A stretch of 64,000 nucleotides of DNA, from the NCBI GenBank assembly GCA_938010765.1, contig CALLVX010000072.1:1-64000 (forward strand), given 5' to 3'. This stretch comes from an uncultured Flavobacteriaceae bacterium (GTDB lineage: Bacteria > Bacteroidota > Bacteroidia > Flavobacteriales > Flavobacteriaceae). Each line of letters begins with the position of its first letter. Within the stretch, counting starts at the first letter, position 1. Made by a program: the position numbers and the translations under genes. This document shows positions 35,242 to 44,579 of the stretch, piece after piece. Below the pieces are notes generated by a model that saw only the letters and a program-made list of their open reading frames with translations, was not told where the DNA came from and made no database searches.

Positions 35242-35979
35242 CTATAAGGCTTTCCCTAAAATCAAGGTTGCACTACTTAATGCTTTATCTCTTATTGGAT
35301 ACAATTCCAACATTCTTGGGTCGGATGCCATTTTTTGAACACCATCCATATTGTCAAAGTAGAAGAGGTGAACTTTACTTGGCTTTTCTAAATTTCCTTT
35401 AACCAAAGTTGGAATTAAGAATTTTTCAAAATGAGCTCCAAACTCAGGCATAATTGTGCAAGACTTACTTAAATATTCTTCAAAGTTATCTTTGTGATGC
35501 TGACCTTCATTATAAGTCAAAAGAGTTATTGCATAGAATTTTGAATTATCACCTATTTCTTGAGGTACAATAGATTGAGCATCTATGGAAATAATTACAA
35601 TCATACTATCTAAAGCAGGAGTTCTATAAGATTCTACTAGATTAACATAATCAACATCTTTTCCTGTAGCTTGAAAATGTTCTTCATTTTCAAATATTCC
35701 AAAATGTATTTCATCAGGTAAAGCCATATTACCTTTTACCAGTTTGATAGGTTTAATTACTTTATCTACTGAGCCATTATTTTTTTCGAAAATTTCTCCA
35801 ACTTTCGATTTATATTCTTCAAACTTTTCACGACCGTCTTTTTTTAAATAATATAAAGCTGTTACATACACCTTTTCATTATTTGTTTGATTTGTTGTTT
35901 CAACCATTTTCTTATTTTGTTTATTAGTACAGGAAGAAAAGAGTATTCCTATTAAAAGTGAATAGATTAAATATTTCAT
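35242..35979 (-). CDS. Lipoprotein with two DUF1330-like domains
   Basis: A 245-residue lipoprotein with signal MKYLIYSLLIGILFSSC. The mature part consists of two similar halves, each with the pattern of a dimeric alpha/beta-barrel (ferredoxin-like) domain: VTALYYLKKDGREKFEEYKS near 39 and AITLLTYNEGQHHKDNFEEYL near 150, each followed by VKGN and a strand such as DEIHFGIFENEEHF or KVHLFYFDNMDGVQKM. Function is unknown; related domains often bind small ligands or act as monooxygenases. The AraC gene lies 60 bases upstream on the same strand. Confidence 0.72.
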   Translation of the reverse strand: MKYLIYSLLIGILFSSCTNKQNKKMVETTNQTNNEKVYVTALYYLKKDGREKFEEYKSKVGEIFEKNNGSVDKVIKPIKLVKGNMALPDEIHFGIFENEEHFQATGKDVDYVNLVESYRTPALDSMIVIISIDAQSIVPQEIGDNSKFYAITLLTYNEGQHHKDNFEEYLSKSCTIMPEFGAHFEKFLIPTLVKGNLEKPSKVHLFYFDNMDGVQKMASDPRMLELYPIRDKALSSATLILGKAL

Positions 35980-36039
35980 TTGTTTTTATACAAATTTAAA
36001 ACACTTCGTAGAGGTGAAAACGTCAATTTATGTCAATAT

Positions 36040-36873
36040 TCAGCCATTTTGACTCAAACGATAATTAGATGGTGTTTGCTTAAACTGAAGTTTGAAAAGC
36101 CGATTAAATGACCTTACGGATTCAAAACCACAATTAAAAGCAATCTCATTAATCTGTAATTCACTAGACTTTAATAACGTTACAGATTTTTCTAATTTTT
36201 TCATTTTAATGTAGTGTGATGGATTGTCTTGATAAAGTTCTTTAAACTTCCGGTTGAAAGTAGCAAGACTTACATTACATAAAGTTGCTAATTCATTTAG
36301 GGTTAAAGAAGAAATGCAATTATGTTCTATGATTTGCATAAAGTTGTATTGCTGTGGAGAAAAAAGAGCAGAGATGAAATTATCAAAATCATCTGATTCA
36401 CTAGACTGAAAAAGTAAGAGTATTAATTCCTTTATTTTTAACAATTGAATATCTTCATTAAATACTTGAATATTGTTGAGATAATAGATAAGACTGTCTT
36501 TATATTGTTCTAAACCTTCATCTATTTGTATTTTGAGAATAATTTTCTGATTGGATTTAACAGGATTGATAGAAAATAATTTTGCTATTATTGAGGGATG
36601 AAAATATACTGCAACCGCTTCTACAATTTCAGCAGATGCATCATCTTGATGAATATCTTCGAGAAAGTATTCACCACATTTTGATAGAAATCCTTCATTT
36701 CTTGATATTAATATTGACGCAATAGGAGTACGTACTTCCAACTTTCCCTGCAGTATAAACATATAACAAGCTTCATCAGAAAGTATTTTTTCAAATCGGC
36801 CTTCATTTTTTATGATGATTTTTTCGAAAACCTTTTTTCCTTCAAGTTCTATATAGCTATAATCTAATATCAA
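36040..36873 (-). CDS. AraC-family transcriptional regulator (TTG start)
   Basis: A 277-residue protein read from TTG 36873, the first possible start after an in-frame TAA two codons before it. The N-terminal domain of about 150 residues senses an unknown ligand. The C-terminal AraC domain is clear: LATLCNVSLATFNRKFKELY near 193 and IAFNCGFESVRSFNRLFKLQ near 243. It is co-directional with the lipoprotein gene 60 bases downstream and probably regulates it. AT-rich codon use differs from the neighbouring core genes. Confidence 0.9.
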   Translation of the reverse strand: MILDYSYIELEGKKVFEKIIIKNEGRFEKILSDEACYMFILQGKLEVRTPIASILISRNEGFLSKCGEYFLEDIHQDDASAEIVEAVAVYFHPSIIAKLFSINPVKSNQKIILKIQIDEGLEQYKDSLIYYLNNIQVFNEDIQLLKIKELILLLFQSSESDDFDNFISALFSPQQYNFMQIIEHNCISSLTLNELATLCNVSLATFNRKFKELYQDNPSHYIKMKKLEKSVTLLKSSELQINEIAFNCGFESVRSFNRLFKLQFKQTPSNYRLSQNG

Positions 36874-36901
36874 TTGTTATTTTTTGTGCTGGATTCAATC
36901 T

Positions 36902-37028
36902 GCTACAACGGTTTGGGCATGAGCAGTAGCTCTCCCCCAATGATGATTTTATTTTAATTGTTTGTTTTTACTTTGACTTTCGTTGTGTTAAGAATTGAAG
37001 CTATTGCTTATAGCATCGTTGTTGTGGC
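36902..37028 (-). other. attC-like imperfect inverted repeat between accessory genes
   Basis: The + strand left arm (GCTACAACGGTTTGGGC then ATGAGCAGTAGCTC, 36902-36932) is imperfectly complementary to the right arm (AGCTATTGCTTATAGC then ATCGTTGTTGTGGC, 36999-37028), leaving an internal region of about 65 bases. Size, imperfect dyad and location between co-oriented genes resemble integron attC sites, although the terminal GTTGTAGC deviates from GTTRRRY. The stop codon of the EF-hand gene lies inside the right arm. Confidence 0.5.
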
Positions 37029-37433
37029 TGGTTTTTTTCTATTAATTCTTAATACAACTTTTCCAATTATAAATGTAATTATTGCTAACATTAGAGCATA
37101 AATACCCCCTGTAATTAATGAGAAATTTCTACCAACATCACTTACTACTTTCTGCATTGCAACCTCCTGTCCAGGCGTAATTTCATTTCCGCTAAAGAAC
37201 CCGTCCTGATTTAAGTCATAGCTATTAAGTTCGATTTGATAATAAATTGTGAGAAATGCTGACAACCCAACTTTTAAAAGATAGAAAGAAAAAAAAACAG
37301 TCACGCTGATCCAGAACCATCTTCTTTTGTTTTCTTGAAACAACACTTTTCTCCTTATTCCAATAATCACTAGCAATATCAAAGAAATAAAACATGGTAT
37401 TATTAGATGATATGGAATATTTACTGTGTTCAT
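37008..37433 (-). CDS. Membrane protein with a single EF-hand motif
   Basis: A 141-residue protein with three membrane segments, about 7-24 (LIIPCFISLILLVIIGI), 39-62 and 108-128, and in the loop between the second and third the EF-hand-like calcium-binding sequence DLNQDGFFSGNE (about residues 76-87), which has Asp/Asn/Asp at positions 1, 3, 5 and Glu at 12. No family recognised. A GTTGTGGC core lies 11 bases before its ATG and its last codons (TTTML) are part of the next inverted repeat, as expected for a cassette gene. Confidence 0.65.
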   Translation of the reverse strand: MNTVNIPYHLIIPCFISLILLVIIGIRRKVLFQENKRRWFWISVTVFFSFYLLKVGLSAFLTIYYQIELNSYDLNQDGFFSGNEITPGQEVAMQKVVSDVGRNFSLITGGIYALMLAIITFIIGKVVLRINRKKPATTTML

Positions 37434-37528
37434 TATTTAATTAGCCACAACAATTGAACAAACGCACCTAGGTACGTTTACGTCTATTTAATAAAAACCA
37501 TAGCATCCAAAAAAAAGCGACGAATATG

Positions 37529-40159
37529 CTACGACAAACTAGCCAAACTTTTCTCCAAGGTCTCGATCTTGGCTTCCGCGTCCGCTTGTTTTTTACGTTC
37601 TAGGGCGATTACCTTTTCAGGGGCGTTCTGCACAAAACGTTCGTTGCTCAGTTTCTTTTGAACCGATTGTAAAAAGCCCTTTGTATACTTCAGCTCTTCC
37701 TGTATTTTTTCCAACTCGGCGGCCACATCTATTGTACCGCTGATCGGGATAAAATATTCATTACTCTTTACCCGAAAGCTTAAGGCCCCATCTATAGGGG
37801 CATCAACATAAGAGATTTCAGATACATTGGTGAGTTTGCCAATGACCGTATCCCAAGTGGTCGCTGCTTTTTCTTCGTTTAAGACCGATACCGAAATGGC
37901 ATCTTTCATAGCGATCTGCTTTTCCTTGCGAATGGTACGGATACCAGTAATGACACCATCTGCAAAGTCAAAGCCGGCGATCAAATCATTATTGACCTCA
38001 CCCATTGCAGGCCATTGAGAAACGATCAAGGCTTCTTCGCGCGTGCGCTCGCTCATATGCTGCCAAACCTCTTCACTTAAGAAGGGCATAAACGGGTGCA
38101 ACAGTTTTAGGTTCTCTTCGAACAACTGCACTACGGCCTCTAAGGTAAACTGATCAATGGGTTGTTGGTAGGCGGGTTTTACAATTTCTAACAACCACGA
38201 ACAGAAGTCGTCCCATACCAATTTGTAGATGGCCATTAGGGCATCGGAGATTCGGTATTTACTAAAGTGGTCTTCGATCTCGGCCAAGGTTTGGTTAAAT
38301 TTCGAACGGTACCACTCGATTCCCAATTGTGCCGCTTCAGGTTGCGGCAGATCGGCAACCTCCCAGCCTTTTACCAAACGAAAGGCGTTCCAAATCTTGT
38401 TCGCAAAATTCTTGCCCTGCTGGCATAGGTCTTCATCGAACATAAGGTCGTTCCCAGCGGCAGCACTTAATAAAAGCCCTACGCGCACACCATCGGCCCC
38501 GTACTCCTCGATCAATTTAAGCGCATCGGGCGAATTACCCAATTGCTTCGACATTTTTCGCCGCTGCTTATCGCGTACCAAGCCCGTAAAATACACATTC
38601 TCAAACGGTCGCTTGTCTCGATATTCGTAGCCAGAAATAATCATACGGGCCACCCAGAAAAAGATGATATCTGGCCCGGTCACCAGATCATTGGTCGGAT
38701 AATAGTAGTTCACCTCCTCATTACCCGGCTCCAAAATACCACCAAAAACGCTGATAGGCCATAACCAAGAGGAAAACCAGGTATCGAGCACATCTTCGTC
38801 TTGGCGAAGATCCGCTGCCGTAAGACTTACATTCTGCGACTTGGCCTTTGCGGCAGTCAAGGCTTCTTCCTTGCTTTCGGCCACAACGAAATCATTTTGC
38901 CCATCACCAAAGTAGTAGGCCGGTATTTGCTGGCCCCACCATAGCTGGCGCGATATATTCCAATCGCGAATATTTTCCATCCAGTGGCGGTAGGTATTTT
39001 CAAACTTTTTAGGGAAAAACTTCACCTCTTCGGTTTCCAAGACTGCCGCAATGGCAGGTTTTACCAAATCTTCCATCTTAAGGAACCATTGATCGCTCAA
39101 ACGCGGTTCAATAACCGCCTTGGTACGTTCGGAAGTCCCTACCTTGTTCAGGTGCTGCTCTGTCTTCACCAAAAAGCCCTGTTCCTCCAACTCCTTAGAT
39201 ATGGCCTTGCGAACTGCAAAACGATCTTGCCCTTCATAATGCAATCCGTATGAATTCAAGGTAGCGTTGGCATTAAAAATGTCTATTACTTCCAAATCGT
39301 GTTTTTCGCCCAATGCCTTGTCATTGATATCATGGGCGGGGGTTACCTTTAGACAACCGGTACCGAACTCCACATCTACATAATCGTCCTCAATAATAGG
39401 GATAGCACGGTTACAAATAGGTACAATGGCCCTTTTGCCCGTTAAATGACGGTAACGCTCATCATTGGGGTTGATACAGATAGCAGTATCGCCCAAAATG
39501 GTCTCGGGGCGCGTGGTCGCTATCGTAACGGTCTCGTTCGAATCTTCGATTTTATAGGCCAAATAGTATAAAAGGCCTTGTTTTTCCTCATATATCACCT
39601 CCTCATCAGACAAGGTAGTCAATGCCTCAGGATCCCAATTCACCATTCGATAACCCCGATAGATAAGTCCTTTATTGAACAGATCAACAAATACTTTGAT
39701 GACCGAGGCATACATATCATCGTCTAAAGTGAACTTGGTACGGTCCCAATCACAGGAACAACCCAATTTCTTCAACTGCTCCAAAATAACGCCCCCGTAC
39801 TCATCTGTCCAATCCCACGCATGTTTGAGGAAGGCTTCCCGTGTTAAATCTGCCTTTTCAATCCCTTCAGATTTTAATTTGGCCACTACTTTTGCTTCAG
39901 TGGCAATCGAGGCATGATCCATTCCCGGTACCCAACAGGCATTTTTACCCATTAAACGGGCCCTTCGTATCAATACATCTTGAATAGTATTGTTCAACAT
40001 ATGCCCCATATGTAGTATTCCAGTTACATTTGGAGGCGGAATTACAATAGAATATGCCTCTTTTTCATTCGGGGTAGAATGAAAATACTTGTGCTGCATC
40101 CAGTATGCGTACCAGTGGTTCTCGACTTTCTGGGACTCATATTTCGAAGGGATTTCCAT
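37529..40159 (-). CDS. valS: Valine--tRNA ligase
   Basis: Charges tRNA-Val. The 876 residues contain the HIGH-type motif PPPNVTGILHMGHMLNNTIQ (about 41-60), the editing (CP1) domain around TIATTRPETILGDTAIC near 213-229, the KMSKS-type motif RRKMSKQLGNSPD near 535, an anticodon-binding domain and a C-terminal coiled-coil arm (ELEKIQEELKYTKGFLQSVQ) that binds the tRNA. The length is normal. It marks the return to core genome right of the accessory island. Confidence 0.97.
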   Translation of the reverse strand: MEIPSKYESQKVENHWYAYWMQHKYFHSTPNEKEAYSIVIPPPNVTGILHMGHMLNNTIQDVLIRRARLMGKNACWVPGMDHASIATEAKVVAKLKSEGIEKADLTREAFLKHAWDWTDEYGGVILEQLKKLGCSCDWDRTKFTLDDDMYASVIKVFVDLFNKGLIYRGYRMVNWDPEALTTLSDEEVIYEEKQGLLYYLAYKIEDSNETVTIATTRPETILGDTAICINPNDERYRHLTGKRAIVPICNRAIPIIEDDYVDVEFGTGCLKVTPAHDINDKALGEKHDLEVIDIFNANATLNSYGLHYEGQDRFAVRKAISKELEEQGFLVKTEQHLNKVGTSERTKAVIEPRLSDQWFLKMEDLVKPAIAAVLETEEVKFFPKKFENTYRHWMENIRDWNISRQLWWGQQIPAYYFGDGQNDFVVAESKEEALTAAKAKSQNVSLTAADLRQDEDVLDTWFSSWLWPISVFGGILEPGNEEVNYYYPTNDLVTGPDIIFFWVARMIISGYEYRDKRPFENVYFTGLVRDKQRRKMSKQLGNSPDALKLIEEYGADGVRVGLLLSAAAGNDLMFDEDLCQQGKNFANKIWNAFRLVKGWEVADLPQPEAAQLGIEWYRSKFNQTLAEIEDHFSKYRISDALMAIYKLVWDDFCSWLLEIVKPAYQQPIDQFTLEAVVQLFEENLKLLHPFMPFLSEEVWQHMSERTREEALIVSQWPAMGEVNNDLIAGFDFADGVITGIRTIRKEKQIAMKDAISVSVLNEEKAATTWDTVIGKLTNVSEISYVDAPIDGALSFRVKSNEYFIPISGTIDVAAELEKIQEELKYTKGFLQSVQKKLSNERFVQNAPEKVIALERKKQADAEAKIETLEKSLASLS

Positions 40160-40358
40160 ATTTTGGTACGGTATTTGTTTTTATGCTACCGGATGCGTTA
40201 AATAGCACCGAAAACAGATGTTAAATGTTGGTAAATAATAACTTTTTCACCTAGGGTGAAATACGAAACAAAAATAAGTAACGTTAATAGATAACAAAAG
40301 AATTTTGGAGGTTCATCTCAAAAGATTTACTTTTGAAATTCACCCAAAACTAAAAATT

Positions 40359-40745
40359 ATGAAGAAATTAGTACTCGTATTATTTGTAGGAATGCTAGGA
40401 CTTAGCCTCACCGCGCAAGATAAAGCGGCGAAAATCGAATTTAAGGCCGAGACGGTCGATTACGGTGAAATCGAAAAAGGTTCAGACGGCGTTCGCGTAT
40501 TCGAATTTACAAATACAGGAGATGCGCCATTGATAATCAGCAAAGTAAGCTCTAGTTGTGGATGTACGATTCCGAAGAAACCTGAAGATCCAGTTTTACC
40601 GGGTAAAACAGGAGAGATCCAAGTGAAGTATGACACTAACAGAGTTGGGCCGATCAGAAAAGCGATTACCGTTATTTCGAATGCGGACACTCCTACAAAA
40701 ATCTTAAAAATTAAAGGCGAAATTAAAGCGCCGGAAGGAAAATAA
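40359..40745 (+). CDS. DUF1573 secreted protein
   Basis: Read from ATG 40359 (128 residues), which gives the signal peptide MKKLVLVLFVGMLGLSLTAQ. The mature protein is a single DUF1573/ASPM-SPD-2-Hydin-like beta sandwich: VFEFTNTGDAPLIISKVSSS, CGCTIPKKPEDPVLPGKTG and PIRKAITVISNAD are typical, including the conserved CGC. It is probably periplasmic and of unknown function; such proteins are common as single-domain copies in flavobacteria. Followed by a strong terminator. Confidence 0.92.
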   Translation: MKKLVLVLFVGMLGLSLTAQDKAAKIEFKAETVDYGEIEKGSDGVRVFEFTNTGDAPLIISKVSSSCGCTIPKKPEDPVLPGKTGEIQVKYDTNRVGPIRKAITVISNADTPTKILKIKGEIKAPEGK

Positions 40746-40768
40746 AATAGTTCCTTCTTAAAAGTAAG

Positions 40769-40802
40769 AACCCTGATTTTGGAAACGGAATCAGGGTTTT
40801 TC
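40769..40802 (+). terminator. Terminator after DUF1573 gene
   Basis: AACCCTGATT and AATCAGGGTT form a perfect 10-base stem around a 10-base loop, followed by TTTCTTT. It overlaps the 3' end of the convergent protease gene and could end both transcripts. Confidence 0.8.
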
Positions 40803-42134
40803 TTTGAACATATTCTCAAGCACGAAACTAAAAAGTAGTTCAGAGTCATAACGCTCGATCAACACCTTGATCCGTTTGCCTTCTTTTTCATTGAGCAATT
40901 GCATTACCTCTTGCAGTTTATAGGTATGTACACTCTTGCCATTTACCGCCAAAACCACATCTCCTTCACGCAACCCGACCGATTCTGCCGTACTGCCTGC
41001 ACGTATACCGGAAACAATAATCTCTGGCACTACGCTTAATCGGGTTCGATTTTGAAATAGTAATTGTACATTCCCGAATGCACTATCATTTTCATCGTTG
41101 CGCACTACCCCATTGCGATCGGCGATGCGTTCAGAAACATATCGCAACCCATCGTGCTGTAACTGAATACCACTCATATTGTATTGAAAAGGGCTATTGA
41201 AGTTGCGATTCTTTCGAAGACCGATAGTCCCTCCGCGATAGTCGAAAATGATATTGAACCGCTTCAGCACTTCGCCCCCCATACTGCCATTGCGGTCGCC
41301 CAAATTCTTGATGGCGCTGAACGATTTGGCATTGGGGAAAGCTGCCTTTGCATCTTCCAATATGAAGCTACCTATTTTAAGACCCTTTACCATTGTGCGT
41401 TTTCCAAAAATATCCCCGTTTAGACCTTTGCCCAAAAAGTCTTCGTAGTGTTTCTCGGGAATATTGATATACTCGTTCTCAAAAAGCCAAAAGGCATCAC
41501 TACTGCCCGAATCTATTAAGAGTTTCACCGGAATATCCTCTTTATTGTTCATATACACCTCCCCATCTACATAGACTTTCTTCTTCACTATGGTAATAGG
41601 CAATTTTTCGTATTTTTTGCTTTTTTTATAGCGATGGGTTTTGGGGTCATGGAACCGAATTGTCTTGCTCCCATAATTAATATCGACCACGAAATCACGA
41701 AAAAGATCATACCCGATAATACCGTGAATGGGAATCCCCAAGTTTGGGGAAAAATTCAAATCCTTGTCGAGCACTACATATAATTGCTGGTTGTAATTTT
41801 TAATTCCTCCGAGTTTAAAGCGATTGCTCTTAGAGCTAAGCGCTTTAATGGGATCACCGTCCCCCAAGCCACGAATGGCTATTTCGGACACGTTATTGAT
41901 CTGTACAGAATCTTGATCAAAAAGGTTGAAAAGAATGGGTTTGCTTACCCCTGAATCAAGGATAAAGGAAAGTTGGCTCCCATTCACCTCCATAGGGATT
42001 ACAATGAGATTATTGATCAATTGAAATTTTACCCTTTGCGATTTTTGCCCTTCCGGCAACTTAAATCCCTGGGCACTTCCCAAAAAAGGAAGGCACAACA
42101 GAAAAACCGAAAAATGGGCCAGAAAGCGTTTCAA
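40791..42134 (-). CDS. Secreted aspartyl protease with PDZ domain
   Basis: A 447-residue protein with signal MKRFLAHFSVFLLCLPFLGSA. Two retropepsin-like halves carry the catalytic triads: SFILDSGVSKP near residue 56 and KLLIDSGSSDAFWL near 204, with IHGIIGYDLF between them. A PDZ domain occupies about 355-435 (GIRAGSTAESVGLREGDVVL, then VNGKSVHTYK). It probably cleaves envelope proteins or anchors to them. The Asp-Ser-Gly triads look intact. Convergent with the DUF1573 gene. Confidence 0.9.
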   Translation of the reverse strand: MKRFLAHFSVFLLCLPFLGSAQGFKLPEGQKSQRVKFQLINNLIVIPMEVNGSQLSFILDSGVSKPILFNLFDQDSVQINNVSEIAIRGLGDGDPIKALSSKSNRFKLGGIKNYNQQLYVVLDKDLNFSPNLGIPIHGIIGYDLFRDFVVDINYGSKTIRFHDPKTHRYKKSKKYEKLPITIVKKKVYVDGEVYMNNKEDIPVKLLIDSGSSDAFWLFENEYINIPEKHYEDFLGKGLNGDIFGKRTMVKGLKIGSFILEDAKAAFPNAKSFSAIKNLGDRNGSMGGEVLKRFNIIFDYRGGTIGLRKNRNFNSPFQYNMSGIQLQHDGLRYVSERIADRNGVVRNDENDSAFGNVQLLFQNRTRLSVVPEIIVSGIRAGSTAESVGLREGDVVLAVNGKSVHTYKLQEVMQLLNEKEGKRIKVLIERYDSELLFSFVLENMFKEKP

Positions 42135-42285
42135 TTTGCGATGTATGAGGGTTTGTTCCTTTTAAAGTTAATCAATTTTAATGAAAGGTGCTGTTAATTA
42201 ACATATTACGCCCATCATAAATAATAGCGAATGCTGTTGCCTAGTCCGCAATGATTTCCCATTTTTGTGGGAAATTTACTTGCAA

Positions 42286-43476
42286 ATGCCACATGTTTCC
42301 CAGAAGGGGCTAGCAATGCCCTCTTCACCTATTCGTAAACTAGTTCCCTATGCCGAAGCGGCAAAAAAGAAAGGGGCCCAGGTTATTCATCTCAATATTG
42401 GTCAGCCCGATATAAAAACCCCGAAAATCGCTTTAGACGCGGTCAAGAACAATACCATAGAGGTCCTTGAATACAGTAGAACAGAAGGTTCGGAGACCTA
42501 TAGGGAGAAATTGGCGGCCTACTATGCCAAGAACGACATTCACGTAGGTGCCAGTGATATTATTGTTACTACCGGCGGTTCGGAAGCACTTGCGTTTGTA
42601 ATGGGCAGTATTGCCGACAATCAGGACGAAGTCATTATTCCTGAGCCCTTTTACGCCAACTATAATGGTTTTGCCACCGCTAGTAATGTAAAGGTGGTAC
42701 CTGTAGTTTCTGATATCGATAGCAATTTTGCATTGCCTGCTATAGCAGAATTCGAAAAATTGATTACCCCTAAGACGAAGGCTATTCTTATCTGTAACCC
42801 AGGCAACCCAACAGGCTATCTTTATAGTAAGGAAGAAATTCAACAACTGGCGGCAATTGTTAAGAAGCACGATTTGTTCTTTATAGCAGACGAAGTATAC
42901 CGAGAATTTACGTATGACGGCAGGGAACACTATTCAATTTTACAAGAAACGGATCTGGAAGCCCACGCGATCATTGTAGATTCGGTCTCTAAACGTTACA
43001 GTATGTGCGGTGCACGCGTGGGTTGCATGGTATCTAAAAACCAAGAAGTAATCCAAACCGCTATGAAATTCGCCCAGGCGCGACTTTCACCACCCACCTA
43101 CGCACAACTTGCAAGTGAGGCCGCCCTAGAGACCCCACAAAGTTATTTTGATGACGTAAAGGAAGAGTATTTAGCCAGAAGGGATTTACTGATTTCTGAG
43201 TTAAAAAAAATTAAAGACGTAAAAGTTGCAAGGCCCCAAGGAGCTTTTTACTGCATCGCAGAACTACCTATTTCAGATGCCGATGACTTTGCACAGTGGT
43301 TATTAGAAGACTTTCGTTTAGACAATGAAACGGTTATGGTAGCCCCTGCCGCAGGTTTTTATGCTACTCCGGGGCTTGGCAAGAACCAGATTCGTATCGC
43401 CTACGTGCTTGATCAGGATCGTTTGAAAAGAGCTGTCAACATACTTAAAGAAGCCTTGAAAAGTTATATCGGCTAA
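42286..43476 (+). CDS. Aspartate/aromatic-type PLP aminotransferase
   Basis: Read from ATG 42286 (396 residues; an earlier in-frame start would add only seven residues). A class I fold-type aminotransferase: HLNIGQPDIKTP near 38, the cofactor loop TGGSEAL near 98, ILICNPGNPTGYLYS near 165 with substrate asparagine, FIADEVYREFTYDG near 200 and the PLP lysine in DSVSKRYSMCGARVG near 236. It belongs to the AspC-like branch common in bacteria; the amino acid preferred is not predictable. It overlaps murB by one base (TAATG). Confidence 0.92.
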   Translation: MPHVSQKGLAMPSSPIRKLVPYAEAAKKKGAQVIHLNIGQPDIKTPKIALDAVKNNTIEVLEYSRTEGSETYREKLAAYYAKNDIHVGASDIIVTTGGSEALAFVMGSIADNQDEVIIPEPFYANYNGFATASNVKVVPVVSDIDSNFALPAIAEFEKLITPKTKAILICNPGNPTGYLYSKEEIQQLAAIVKKHDLFFIADEVYREFTYDGREHYSILQETDLEAHAIIVDSVSKRYSMCGARVGCMVSKNQEVIQTAMKFAQARLSPPTYAQLASEAALETPQSYFDDVKEEYLARRDLLISELKKIKDVKVARPQGAFYCIAELPISDADDFAQWLLEDFRLDNETVMVAPAAGFYATPGLGKNQIRIAYVLDQDRLKRAVNILKEALKSYIG

Positions 43477-44498
43477 TGCAGATACAAGAGAACTATTCGC
43501 TAAAAAACTACAACACCTTTGGTATTGACGCCAAGGCCCGCTACTTTGTTGAAATTAGCTCGGTCGCTGCGCTACATGCCATATTACAGTTAGATAGGGG
43601 TTATCCTGCTAAGTTTGTGCTTAGCGGAGGTAGTAATATGCTGCTTACGGGCGACTTGGACGCCTTGGTCCTATTTATCAATATAAAGGGAATAGAAATC
43701 GTATCTGAAACAGATGAGTATGTTCGCCTAAAGGTTATGGCAGGGGAAAACTGGCACGAAATGGTTCAATGGACCTTGGAGCAGAACTACGGCGGACTCG
43801 AGAACATGTCATTGATACCAGGTAATACGGGCACTGCACCTATTCAGAATATTGGCGCCTACGGCGTAGAACTCAAAGATCGTTTTGTACAATGCGAGGC
43901 AATGGCTATCGCTTCCCAGGAAATTCGTAGCTTTAACAAAGAGGATTGCCAGTTCGGCTACCGAGACTCTTACTTTAAGAACGCGGGCAAAGGAAAGTAC
44001 ATTATTACCTCGGTAACCCTTCAACTAACCAAAAAAGGCCATGTATTGAATACGTCTTACGGTGCCATTGAAACCGAATTAAAAACAGCGCGCGTAGAGC
44101 CACCCACCATTCAAGCTATTTCGAGGGCCGTAATCGCAATTCGTAAAAGCAAACTACCAGACCCGAAGGTATTAGGTAATAGTGGGAGTTTCTTTAAGAA
44201 CCCCGTAATTAACAAGGAAGCCTTTAAAATTTTTAACAGTACCCATCCCGAAGCACCTTTTTATAAGGTATCCGAGCAAACCTATAAAATACCCGCCGGT
44301 TGGCTGATCGAACAATGTGGCTTCAAAGGGAAGCGTTATGGCGATGCAGGGGTACATACAAAACAGGCTTTGGTACTTGTAAATTATGGGAATGCCACCG
44401 GGGCAGAAATCTTGGCGCTCGCAAAGCATATTATTGATGCGGTGGCGACAAAATTTGATATTGCCATTCAACCAGAAGTAAATATCATTGGAAATTAG
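43476..44498 (+). CDS. murB: UDP-N-acetylenolpyruvoylglucosamine reductase
   Basis: Reduces UDP-GlcNAc-enolpyruvate to UDP-MurNAc with FAD and NADPH in peptidoglycan synthesis. The 340 residues show the FAD loop VLSGGSNMLLTGDLDAL near 47, the pair GLENMSLIPGNTGTAPIQNIGAYG near 108-131 (given here as one family block in two halves: GLENMSLIPGNTG and APIQNIGAYG), the YRDSYFK segment and the catalytic serine in GNSGSFFKNPV near 230. Type I (E. coli-like) length. Translation is coupled to the aminotransferase by the TAATG overlap. Confidence 0.95.
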   Translation: MQIQENYSLKNYNTFGIDAKARYFVEISSVAALHAILQLDRGYPAKFVLSGGSNMLLTGDLDALVLFINIKGIEIVSETDEYVRLKVMAGENWHEMVQWTLEQNYGGLENMSLIPGNTGTAPIQNIGAYGVELKDRFVQCEAMAIASQEIRSFNKEDCQFGYRDSYFKNAGKGKYIITSVTLQLTKKGHVLNTSYGAIETELKTARVEPPTIQAISRAVIAIRKSKLPDPKVLGNSGSFFKNPVINKEAFKIFNSTHPEAPFYKVSEQTYKIPAGWLIEQCGFKGKRYGDAGVHTKQALVLVNYGNATGAEILALAKHIIDAVATKFDIAIQPEVNIIGN

Positions 44499-44547
44499 TT
44501 ACAACTTTATAAGTTAAGCAATGATCATCGTAGAAGATCTAAATAAA

Positions 44548-44579
44548 ATAACCCCCGAGAAAAGATTCCCAGGGGTTAT
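44548..44579 (+). terminator. Hairpin after murB
   Basis: ATAACCCC and GGGGTTAT form an 8-base stem with a 16-base loop, 50 bases after the murB stop. There is no T-run after it, so it may be a terminator of the weaker sort or an RNA-stability element. The rest of 44580-44754 contains no gene I recognise. Confidence 0.4.
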
